Below the pieces are notes generated by a model, which saw nothing but the letters and a program-made list of their open reading frames with translations, was not told the origin of the DNA and did not search any database. A stretch of DNA of 64,000 nt, taken from assembly GCA_027886175.1 (NCBI GenBank), contig JAJNNQ010000137.1:32784001-32848000 (forward strand), in the 5' to 3' direction. Numbering within the stretch: position 1 is the first letter of the stretch; each line of letters starts with the position of its first letter. The position numbers were made by a program, and so were the translations under genes. The stretch is from Phylloscopus collybita (lineage: Eukaryota; Chordata; Aves; Passeriformes; Phylloscopidae). Below, piece after piece: positions 31,021 through 42,400 of the stretch.

Positions 31021-34000
31021 AGACCTCATTTGAATTGGGCATATAACTTCAGTTGCCTAAATTAGGGGGTGTGAAGCTCATAAAATTGACATTCTGATCA
31101 TTGTATTCTAAAGAAACTCATAATAATGTACAAAAAAGGTAACCTGAAGCCTAAGGCTTGAAAATGGTCATGGACCCTGGTATAGCATGAGCTTACAGCA
31201 TGTTACCAATTCTACATACTCCTCCTGTAGACACTCTTACTGTGGAACAAGAATGCCTTTTCTTTATGCTTCTGGAAAAAATTGTGTACACTTGTCCTTA
31301 CAATCAATATACCCATGCCAATGGTCACGGTTCCTGGCAATGAAAGGTGAGTAACAGCTTAGGCTCACAGAGAAACTCAGCTAAGGGAAACATGTCTCCT
31401 GAACTACTAAAGTCTTCATTTCATTGTTGTGAAGGTCCAGCTGAATGCTTTGGAGCCACATTCAGGTCAGCTAGGGTGAAGTCCCGGCTCTTCTGCAGCC
31501 TGTGACAAACCCCATAAGCCCAGATTTCATCTCCATGTTTCAGGAGTTTATAAGCATGGAGCAGCATTAAGCGCTACAGTGGTTGGGGGCAGGGGAGAGA
31601 AAAAAAGCCTCACTGGTTTTACATCTTAGATAAGCAACTGTATTTGCTAAAATAATCTCATTCCAAAGCAAATAGATTTGATTCTTTAGAAATGTGCATC
31701 TTATCAGTGACAAACATTTGAACAAGCTCTTTGAATGGTGCCTCTTACTGATTTTTCAATAACAATCAAATGTTTCATTGTTTCAATTAAAGCTTGGTCT
31801 TTCACTTAGAGACTTACTGTGCAATTGTAAAATGATTGATTGACTGCAATTATAAAGCAAGATGAATTATTTGTCTTTTCAGACTAAGGAAAATTAGTGT
31901 GGGGTTTTATTGTTTAAGGGGGTCAATGTGTTTCATTATGTACTCACAGAGAATAGCTCAATGGTACTCCAGCAAGCAGTTGTATGGACTATTTTTATTA
32001 GCAGCAGAAGAAAGCAAATACTGCACAGCTCATCAGGCTGTGTAAATGAAATGCAATAATGAAGTTCTCAAGCAAGCAGAATCAAGCATGCCCATGTTAC
32101 TCCCTTTTTGCACTAAGTATATGAAGTATTGCAGGAACTGCTCTCTGTATAAACACGTCTCTGCTCTACCATACATAATTCAGGTTTTCCAATTCCCCGG
32201 TGGAGTAGATTATCTAACTCCATACACTGAGGTACAGTCCACAAATCCTGCACCAGAACTCTACAAAAACAGTACTGTACTACACTGCATTATTGATACA
32301 ACTGTCTCTTGCAACTACATGTGTGCTCTCCATCAGCTTTATCCTAATACTTTTTAAATGTCTATAGCATCCTCCCTGCCAAGACCTGGATATGCTCTAC
32401 AAGCAGTAAGTTAGAGTTCACGGAACAGTGGATAAACATGACTTCTCAAGCATCATTCATGAGTGCCCAGGGATTTATATAGCAAGACTGCTCCACAGCT
32501 CCAGCACTTGCTGCTCTCAAAATTCATGGGAACTCTGTGGGGATCTTTGGGAACAGGGCTCAAATGACAGGCATTTCTGTAATAATCTTCTGTGTCCTGT
32601 AAGTCACCTCAAACGTGGCATTGCAGAGCCCAGGCAGGGTCTGTTCCTGTGCAATCACCATCCTCACAATGGGATTGCAGGCTGTGTAAATCAGTGCGGA
32701 ATTGAGTCCGGAGACTTGAGCTGCCATGAACATCTTAAAAGAAGATTACACCCATGTAATAACGCACAATCCTTTGCCAATCTCTAAAGAAGAGCTGGGG
32801 GGGGGGGGGGGGGGGTGGGGGTGCGGGGAGAGGGAGGTGGAAAGCAGGGGGAGAACAGGGACAGGGGGTCAGAATCAGATTTCTCAGATTTCTCAGCCAG
32901 CTCAATCCTGGTTGTCCTGGAGTCCAACCCTAACTCAGGGATCCAGAATCTGTGCAGCTCTGAGCCTGGCACACTCAAGCCTGCTGGGTCCCTGGCCCAT
33001 CCTTCCTCAGCAGTCTTGCCACGGACACACAGACCTAAGATGAGGGCTGAACACAGGGAGGTCAGTCTCCAGAGCCCAAAGGTGGTGTCTACATCTTCTC
33101 AAGCAGTAACATAATCTGTCTGCAGCTCCTGTTTTGGCTCTGTGAAGCCAGGCTGTTCCTCTGGATGCAGGATCTGGTGCAGAGGGAATGGATGGTGTAA
33201 GCATGGGCATTCAGCCTACCTCTGTAACCTCCTCTTCACAGTCTTTCTAGCACAAGCTCAGTGGTAAGAGAGGGCTGCATCCTTCAGGACTCAGGAGAGG
33301 ACGCACAGAACATTTCTACACCTTCAACCACATCTGGACGTTGTTTGTATACTCAAGTCCTAAGTAAGGGACAAAGGGACTGGCCTGGCTAAAGGTGCCA
33401 GCCTGCACAACCTCACACAGGGCACAAGGGGACTTGAGCACTGTTCCCTGTCCTATTTGCAAAAACACAGTGCTTTGAAAGACCAGACAGGACCTACAGC
33501 TAATCTCCAGCTAGTGCCTCATGTTCCCAGGGAACACGGCCCACTGTCTTGTAAATCAGCCAGTCTCCAGCCAAACAGATGGACTTGAACAGCCAGGAGG
33601 AAAGATGTTGGCATCAAAGATTGAGATGAAAATCAAAGTGGTTGGGATTACAGAGATGACTGCTCTTTTGAGGCTGGGATTCTTATTTAAGGGATGCAAT
33701 TTGACTATCCAACCTAATTTTTAAATCGTTTTTAGACAATAACCTCCTGTACTAAGACAGTGTTAGGTGATCTGGATTGGGATCAAAGTGGAAAAAGATT
33801 GCACTGGGAGGGCAAGAGGAAGAAATGTAACAAAATTACAGAGAACAAAACATGAAGATGGGAAAGGGAACAGGAATTCTGTTACCCTGATCCCCTAGCA
33901 GGAAGAGCATGGTACCTAATGAAAGATGAGCTGCAAAGGACAGATGTACACTCACTGCTGAAATGCAGAGATGTGGAAGGGAGCAACTGCAACACCAAGG

Positions 34001-35129
34001 CAAGGTGCTTATAAGAATTAAATATAAACACAAGCAAAAATGTCTGCGTGAGTACAGTTAACTGTGCCACTGCTCTCTGAGCACTAGGTCCCTGTAGCAA
34101 TCAAGCTCAAATCTAGCGAAATTAGTGGGTAGCTGAACCTTCCCAATTGCAGATGATCCCACAATTCACTTGTTTGTCCTGAAGAGTCAGGTCCTGGCAG
34201 CATCAGAGCTAGCTGAACAGGACAGGATCTCTCAGGGGAACTTCCACCACAAAAATTATATAGCCACCATCTTTGGAAATTCATTGTAACTGATGTGCAT
34301 CTTTGCTTAATCATTCCTAGACATACCTGATATCAGCGGAGCCCTCTGTCTCCAGAATGTCCCCTGCCTGTTTTTAACCTCCTCAGAGCTGACCCCCCTG
34401 CAGCTCAAAGTCTGAAGCTGTGCCTTGGTTTGACTTTTGGCTTTGACCCATGAATGACAGGCACATTCTCTGTTCATCAGTTCATCAAGGCAGCAGTGCC
34501 CATCATTCTGCTTTTTCAATGGGTTTTTTTTTTTTTTTCAGAAAGCTCTTTTCTGGCAAAAGCAAAGTTTCAGAGCAGCCAGGGGAAAAAGAAAAATGGG
34601 TTGTACAATCTGAGCCACACCTGAGCCCGTCTGCATTCCCAGCCTTACAGCCAGGGACCTTTGAGAAGCGTGGCTACCAGCTCTGTGAACCAACCACTGT
34701 GCTTGATTCCTGGCAGGCATGGTCTCACTGCACCTGCAGAGCTGGCAGCCAGCCCTCATTCTCCACAGTCCCCAAGGCTGAACCAGGTTCCAGCTCTTCA
34801 GGCAGCTCTTCAGCTGTCCCCACCACAGCTGGAGGCACCCTGGACCAAGGGCATGCCAGGGTCACTTGCGCCCTTTTGACAACTTGCCCCATGGTCCAAG
34901 TTCCAGCTATTCCTGCCCTTCTGGATGAACGTTTTCCCCTTTTCCCAGCTTTGCGGGGACGGCTGTGCACCACTGCTTGCTGGGCTGGAATCCATCCTTC
35001 TAAGGCTGACATTGAACGTGACTGTCAGACAGGACCAGCCCAGATGCGTGCCGTGCACAGCAGCTCAGGGGAGCAGCATTTTGAGTGGCCTCCCACCCAC
35101 CTTTGCTTGTTTCCCACAGGAGATGTGGG
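31021..35129. other. Intergenic sequence upstream of the SRGAP1 island
   Basis: No exon recognised. Holds a G19 tract at 32797-32815 within a longer G-rich patch. G+C rises towards the right. The 331-codon frame 34450-35445 has no domain that I know and runs into the CpG island; I regard it as chance. Confidence 0.5.
32797..32815 (+). repeat. G19 run in a G-rich patch
   Basis: Nineteen G are followed by T, five G, TGCGGGG and further G-rich sequence to about 32860. Several G-runs with short spacers on one strand fit the pattern of an intramolecular G-quadruplex. Confidence 0.9.
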
Positions 35130-36153
35130 GAATGCCCCGCATGGGCAGGCTAGCACTCCTGCCCTCGAGAACAAGCTGCATCCCCATGGGAGCACCGGGC
35201 GGACAAGAGCGGTGGAAGCAAGACCTGCTGTGCTGAGGGTGCAGCTCTCCCCTTGGGTGCTGCCACGCTCTGGTCTCCTGGGTCCGGACCCCTACACACA
35301 CCGGCGCAGCCGTGCCCTGCCTCCGGTGACACCGGGAAGGCACATGGGCCACTTGTCCCCTTCAGCTTCCCCGTCCCCGGGCGGCTTGGCCCTGACGCCA
35401 GCACGGGGCTTTAACTTTCCTAGCCGGATCAAGGTCCTTCTGTAACCGTACCGCGGCCTCACACCGCTGTCCCCCGGGGGCATCCGGCCACCGTGTACTC
35501 GACGGGGGCGGCAGGGCGGGGATCTCCCTCCTCCCACTACCACCACCCCCGCCCGAGCCCCCCAGGCCTTCTGGGCCTCCGGCTCCGGGCCGGCCGGGGC
35601 GAGCGGGCGCTGCAACCCACGAGTCCGGCCCGTGGCGGTGGCGGGGTGCCCGCAGGGCGGCGGAGCGGGCGGACAAGGCGAACGAGGACCGGAGGCGGGC
35701 GAGCAGGCAGGAAGGGAGGAGACAGCGGCGGGGGGGCGGGGAGAAGTTTATTCCCGGAGACACCTCTCCAGGGCGCGGCGGGGGAGCCGCCCCGAGCCGG
35801 CGACTGCTCGCCCCGCGAGGTTGGGACATGCGCCGCGGCGCTGCCGCCCGGGGTTAGTCACGGCGGGGCGCCAGCCCCGAGTTCCCACCCAGGCGAGCGC
35901 GGCGACAGCAGTAACCAGTGTCTCTGGCGTACGGACCGAGCCCGGCCGCCTGCCTCCCGCCCACCGCTCTCTCCCTGCTTCCCTTCCCCTCTCCCGGGTG
36001 CGTGAGGAGAGATAACAATGGTGGGGCGCAGCCGCCGGGCCCCCGCCCTCGCCTAGTGGAAGCGAGTGCCCCGCGGCCGCTGCTCCGCCGCCCCGCCCTG
36101 CGGCGGCCCCGGGCCGCGGACCGCGTTGCTGCCGGCGGCGGTGCCGGGAGGCG

Positions 36154-36180
36154 ATGGTGCCTGCGCCGGGGTTAGTCTGA
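36154..36180 (+). CDS. Upstream ORF of 8 codons in the SRGAP1 5' UTR
   Basis: ATG at 36154 has G at -3 and G at +4, a favourable start context. It is followed by eight sense codons including the ATG and a TGA ending at 36180, about 190 bases before the SRGAP1 start. It matters only if transcription begins upstream of it. Other upstream ATGs (for example near 36018) are also present. Confidence 0.35.
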   Translation: MVPAPGLV

Positions 36181-36373
36181 TCGCCGCTCCCCGCCTCGCC
36201 GCCTCCGGTGCCGGCGGCGCTCCCGCGGGGCCAGCGCCCGCCGCCTCCCCGGCCGCCGCGCTCGCTCGGGCTTGCGGCCGCCTGACACAACTTGGGAGCT
36301 CCTCCAGAAAAACAAGAATAATTAGTGATAATAATTTAGAACAAGGCGGAGAAGCGGAAGAAGCGAGTGGATA

Positions 36374-36440
36374 ATGTCAACCCCGAGCAGATTCAAAAAG
36401 GACAAAGAGATTATAGCGGAGTATGAAAGTCAAGTGAAAG
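36374..36440 (+). CDS. SRGAP1: SRGAP1 first coding exon (partial gene)
   Basis: Encodes 22 residues beginning MSTPSRFKKDKE, followed by the first base of a split codon. Splicing is at G|GTAAGC (donor GT at 36441-36442). From memory, the paralogues begin differently (SRGAP2 with MTSPAKFKKDKE, SRGAP3 with MSSQTKFKKDKE), so SRGAP1 is the best match. The protein is a Slit-Robo Rho GTPase-activating protein: an inverse F-BAR membrane-binding domain, a RhoGAP domain and an SH3 domain, acting at the plasma membrane in neuronal guidance and migration. This exon covers only the extreme N terminus, just before the F-BAR domain. The start has A at -3. Translation past 36440 is intronic. The rest of the gene lies beyond the right edge of the window. 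Confidence 0.92.
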
Positions 36441-39400
36441 GTAAGCGCGGGGAGGCAGCGGGAAAGCCGCCGCGGGGGCCGGGCGTCCTGCCGGCCCCTT
36501 CCCCCCGGCTGCCGGCCCCTTCCCCCGGCTGCCGGCCGAGCCGCCACTGCCGGCGGGGCGGCCGGTCCCAGTTGCCCGAACTTCGGGGGGGAGGGAGCGG
36601 CCAGAGGGCGGCGGAGCAGGCTTCTCCCCTCCCCCCCAGCGCTCCGAGCGGCGCCGGTGGGTCCGAGGGGCCGGGGCCGGACGGCAGCTGCGGTGGCTCT
36701 TCCACAGCCCGACCCCGGCCGAGCACCTTCCCTTCCTCCACTGACTTCGGTAACGCCCGGAGAGGCGGGGGAGGGAAGGGGAAAGGGAAGAAGAAGAAAA
36801 AGAAAAAAAAAAAAAAAAAGGCTTCTCAGTTACTGAGGCGAGAGACAATGCTAAACCATTCCCCTTTCTTGAGGCACATGGCTGGTGTCTCCCACCCTCC
36901 CCTCAGGGCTGTAGTTTCTGTGCTGGGCTGTAGAAGATGGCTAATAAAGAATTACCCTTGGCTACTGAATGAGCCCATTCAGTCACCCCAGGAAGTATTT
37001 CAGCCTCGCATCGCCCGGCTGTATCGCATCCAACTATTGTGCCAAGGACAGCGCCGGCAGATCCTGGCTTGAGCCACCGGCGCTCCCAGACCCTTGAGTT
37101 TCCTCGCCTAGCGTTTTCCCTCTGCCAGTGTCTTGGATGGAACAGAGATTGGGAAAGTAGTGACATGGCAGTGGGGTGTGGGTCTTTTGGTGTGCATCGT
37201 TCTGGGTGCTGTCGGGGAAAATAATATATGAATTGTCATAAATACAGGGATGCATGCGAACCTGAAACACGGCATTTAAAAAGCTATGCAACACCTGAAC
37301 TCTGCTTTTTGAAATGATGCTGGTGTGCTCTTTACATAGCTAGGGTGTTCCCTCCTTGACGCTGCCCACAGTCTGCGATGTGCGGAGATGGAGCATGTCC
37401 TCATGCAGGTCCGTGGGCTTCCGGAACAGCCTTCCTGCTCCACGCAGGCAAGGGCTGGGGACCTTCGATATGAGGCATCTGGAACAGGGTGGGAGGGACC
37501 ACTCCTCAGTTGTTGAAAGATTTATTCACTTTGTGTACTTGCACAATATATTTCCCTCTCACTTGATCCTATGACATCAGTTTTTCAAGGCAGTACTTGT
37601 AGTTTTGTTGGGGTTTTTCCTCTTAAAAGTAAAGAGGTAGGTTTTGAGGCTTTTTTCTTCCTAAGCTTAACTTTTTGTGAAAAATACCTGTCACTATTGG
37701 AAGTGTTTTTGTGTCCAGGAGAGGATCTATGCTTAAAATAAGACATATGCCAGACAGGGGGGCAGTGAGGGGTCTGAGCTGGCAGGGAAGCCACACTTCA
37801 AGTGTCTGTCTGACATGGGCAGGGCCAAGACAGCTCTCACATAGCTGGTGTATTCATTGCCATTGAGCCCTTGAAACGTTGGCGCTTTAGCCTCTCTGTG
37901 GACATGGTGCAGATTTGTCTTGGTCACTGAGCATAAAAACTGTTTGAGATCTTAAGCTCATTGCACAGTGTGCAGACTGTTCTTCACCTTCTCCTGTCTT
38001 GATTGTTAAAGGCTCAGCCTTTATTATCTGCAGCCAGTAGCTATATATGCCAGTCTTTTCTTTTGAATAATGAAGAAAAAAATGCCATGCCCTTCAGCTA
38101 CATGTATTGTATCATTTCAAAGACACCAAAGATTAAGGCATAAAGTACTATTGATAACCTGGCTTTCCTTCAGTGTCATGGTCCTCCATCATAATTGCAG
38201 GGGGAGGTGGCATTTGTAAATATAGCTTAATAGGAATTTTAACTTGCTTTGCTTCTTTGTGGTGGTCTGGGGTGTGTGCAGTCTGGTCCTACCCAACTGT
38301 CTTCTTTTTATTGTTGATTAGTAGCTGTTTGGAAAAGTATGCTGGGCTAGCAATTGTGGTCAGAGATGCTTTTTCTTTAATCAGCATCACTACAACTGTA
38401 TTTCAGGTGGCAAGAACTGTCTGTGCTAAGATATAATTTCTGCTTGACACCAGCTCAGTGATACTATAAAAAAACAGCAATACCACTGTGTGATACCTTG
38501 AAAACCTTTTTCATATTGAGGATTCAAGGCCTAAGGAATCGGCCCTAATTAGCCAGCAAGGTAACTTTAAGAGAATGCAAATTCAAGGAAAGTCAGGTCC
38601 CTATATACTGGCTGGAATTTCTTATATTAGGTTAGGAGAAAGGGTGTGGCCAAATTGCTTTTGCTGCCTGTGATTTCTGGTGTTTGCAATGGCTAGCTGA
38701 TTTCTCACTGCTGATGTGTTTAGTTGCTGAAGGATTTGGACACCTGGAAAGCAGGCTGGCCATTTGAGGTCCTCTGCACAGGCGTGTGCACAGGAGTGCA
38801 GCAGCACGTATCGCCCGTACCTTGTTGTGAGGCTGCATTGAGCCCGGCTTGCTGAGCGTCAGTGTTAGTGCTTCAGGAACCACGCTGCTGAGGTGTGCAT
38901 TTGTAAATCCTGCCCCAAGGTGCCAGAATATTAGTGCTGAAGGAAGAAGGGCCTGCAGTGTACATGTCCTGTAGGATATGCATATGGTGCCATATTTGGA
39001 AATGAGGTTTTGATAGTGCCATTCTTCACGTAGCTTTTCTGCTCTTAACTCCTCAAATAGGAAGCAGTAACAGATGTTAATTGTTGTGCCTGGTTCCTGA
39101 ATGGTGTAAACTGACATCTTCTCCTTGGATTTATAGCAGTATCACTAGATTGGCTATTGCTTTAGTAGAGGTCATACAGGAACAGCAGAAAGTCTGTAAA
39201 TGTTGCCTGTTTGTCAAGCTGAAATAAACAAGGTACTTCTGACCTTTGTTGGGCAGAGCATTTTCTTGCACCTGTTTTCTTGCACCCTTGTTCTTCAGTC
39301 TACCTTCTGTCAGGCACTGTGCAATTGAATCAATAAGGTAAGTGTATTTACTTCCCTGCACATTATATAGAAAGCAGAAGAATATTTCTTAAGGATGTTT

Positions 39401-42400
39401 TAATACTGAAGTTAGATCTGTCTAACTTCAGCTGATTGTTAAAGCTAATTCTAGCTGGATACCTATACCTGTTGTTTTGGGGGATGTAAGACTATTATGA
39501 TGGCATGGGTACCTGACTTTGTAGACATAAACACACCTGGAAGGTAACATAACTAATAAAATATTCCTGGTCATCCACAGTATCAGTTGTATCTGTGTTT
39601 TTCTGAAGAATGTGGTAATTTTATTTGCACTCTGAAGTCATTAGAGGTAGTTTTACTGACCTTGTAGCTGGGGTGGGAGGATAGATGCAACCAGAGCTAG
39701 AATGTGGAAGGAATATTTTTTAGATGAGCAACAGACTGTTGGTATAGTTATGAGCCAAGTATTAACTTCCTGCTCTATGACCCTATCAGATTTATAGACA
39801 GCATGCCTTAACTCAAGGCTCAGTTGACTGTAGTAGCCTATCTTACCTTTTGTATTCTGAGGACCAGCTGCTCCTTGGTACTGCTGATAATGTCAAGTAG
39901 TGTCTATTGATAAAGTTACTGACCAATTCACAGTAGTGAAGAAATACTAGAGCATCTTCTGATGTCTGTGAGTGGGTATCTTGAGTATGGTAAAGGGTGA
40001 GCTGGTGAGATCTTTTAACACCTGGCTCCCTTTGGAAATTTATCCTTCTGAAAAATAAATCTCTTGTAGTAGCAAGAGGATTAGGGATATACTGTTCTGG
40101 AGTTTTTCAATCATTCATGTTAAACTGGCACGTTTGCCTTCTTAGGACTTGTAAATTGGCCTTCCATGCACAGGAAAAATGTGCTTTGACTAGGTAAGCA
40201 CTGTGTTGGCTATTTATCGGGCCTGTCTCTTCAGAGAGATCCTCTGCATGGTGTGAACTGTTGAGAATCACTGGGGTTTGAGTCTCAGCCTGCTTACGCA
40301 ACTGCATGTCCAACTGAAAAGGACTGAGGGAAGAGCTGCTTAAATCCCTCCTTTTTCCACCTTCATTTTTCAGTTGGGAAATGACCCAATGGAATCGCAA
40401 GCCCAAAAGCAGTTTGCGGAGGAGGACACTTCCCCAAGATCAATATTTGCATGGTCTTCTTCAGAACAAAATACTTCTGGTTTTCATCAGAAAGAACTTG
40501 GTAGCAGTCTGTATTACACTGCCTAAGTAATTTTTATGGAAAATGAAAATTCTGAATTGTGAAACTGAATTTCAACTTCACATTAAAACAACAACAGAAG
40601 CCTCTCTGAGAAAAGGCTGAGTTCTGCAGTACAAATTAGGCTGTTGTTTTAGTAAACCGATAGCTATTTTGAATAAAGTTGTTGTAATGAACGTTTGGTA
40701 CCTTGGATGATGCCAGAATTCTTGAGGTTTATTTAAAAAAAAAAAAGTGATGAATAGATGCCAATTTTCAAAGTTCAAGTTTATCAAGTGTGGTTTAGCA
40801 GAAATTTTTCTGGTCAAAGAACTTGACCACATGCACAACTTTGTCTGATACAGAAAGGATATTGTTCTCCATGCTATTTTCCAGCTGGAGTTATGTCATG
40901 TAATGAAGTTCCTTATCTTTTCCCCCACTATTTTTTCCCAGCTCTCTGATCATTCCTTTCAGAGTACAAACTCCAGTTGTCCCGGTAAATGTAAATGAGT
41001 TTGTAGCTGACTATGCAGCTGAAAGGGGTATCTGCAGATTCAGACAGTTCAGTCATAAACTGAACAGTTTTTTGGTTGGTTTTGGATTTTGTCTTGTTCT
41101 GTTGTGAGGTTTTTTTTGGTTTTTTGGTGTGTTTTTTGTTAACCAACATATTCAGTAATGTTACTCTTCCACAGCTTCCTTGGAATGAAAACCAAGGAAC
41201 TTGGTTTATTACTATGGTGTGCATCAAAGTATTTGGGGTATGGGGGAGCCCTGCAAAATGCCTGCTTCCCTAAGGTCATTACTGAGGAACTTCAGAGGTT
41301 TTGTCTTCTTAGTCTTTCTATATAATTAAAGGAAAAAAACACCTTTTCTTCATGCCTTTTTGAAAATATGACCAAGAGTCAGGAAAGTACACTTTTTTTT
41401 CCTGGTTTGATCACACACTGTAGCTGCTGTGTTCCTGCACCACAGTGAAGCTACATTTATTGTTTTACTTCAATTTAAAGGTGAATAAAGTCTTGATTAC
41501 TATAGCACACATGTAAAGGTAGGTAGTGAATGGATTGTCTGAACAGTGTTTCTTTCTGGCAGTATGACGATCTTAGTATGTATTTGATGCATATGTTTTG
41601 TACCTACATACACATTTTGTTAGTCGCTTACATGAAGTTTCAACTTGCATGTGACTCCGAAGCAATTTGGAAACTTTTTATGATCACTTCTTTGGGGCTT
41701 ATTTTTTCCTTTTCAAGCATACTTTCTGTACGGTTTTGCTGTTGCAGAGCAATGCTCTAAATCATGCTAAGGTCATTTAATTTCCTGCCATTATCTTTTT
41801 TTGGTCATTTTTTTATGAACTGGAGTTCTAGTTGCTAATAAAATTAAACATAGCTTTGACATGGCTTCAGTAAGACAGAATGGTATCCAAATTTCTTTCT
41901 ATTTTCTGCTTCAGACTTTGCTTGTGTTAGGTTTTGCATTTTGTGGAAACTGGTCTCCTTGTCAGTCAGAGGTGATGGATTGTAGTGCTGGAAAAAAGTG
42001 GGTCAGTGCTGTTGAGATTGGATAAGAAATCCCCTCCTGACCATTACACAGCCTGTTAGAAATCACTGACCATGACTTGACAGTGCACTGTGTCTGATCT
42101 CTGCTTTGGACAGGGATGGACATGGGTGAGAGCACAAATGGAGCCGGGCAGGTGTCAATGCAAGCTCCTGTGGTGTTTGTTCTTCCCTTTACCTTTTTCT
42201 TCCCAACCGTTCCTACATCTGTCTACCTATCATGCTGTTCGATGTCTAACCTTTCTGGTCTCCCTAGTGGAAATTGCTGCTACCTTAACTTGTATTAATC
42301 CCTATTAGAGTCTAATCTACTCTTACTGCTCAGCTTTCACAGGGCAAAATAGGCTTTGGAGTGTGGGGGTTTGTTTGTGTGTGAGCGATTAGGCTAAATG

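Larger units (their letters stand above)
35130..36780 (+). promoter_or_regulatory. SRGAP1: CpG island and promoter region of SRGAP1
   Basis: Dense CpG and very high G+C contrast sharply with both flanks. A GC-box-like run (GGGGGGCGGGGAG) lies near 35731-35743, and other GC-rich Sp1-like strings occur up to the first exon. No TATA box is evident, so dispersed initiation typical of island promoters is expected. The transcription start is not determinable from sequence alone; it should lie between about 35700 and 36350. The island continues past the exon into the start of intron 1. Confidence 0.85.

Noticed and set aside
34450..35445. 331-codon open frame ending in the CpG island, a possible host gene
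   Set aside because: No domain, no plausible conserved peptide and low-complexity S/P/A-rich composition. High G+C lengthens chance frames; several other frames on both strands in this island are also long.
36374..37072. 232-codon frame starting at the SRGAP1 ATG
   Set aside because: Only the first 67 bases are exon. The rest is readthrough past a strong GTAAGC donor into GC-rich intron and an A-run.
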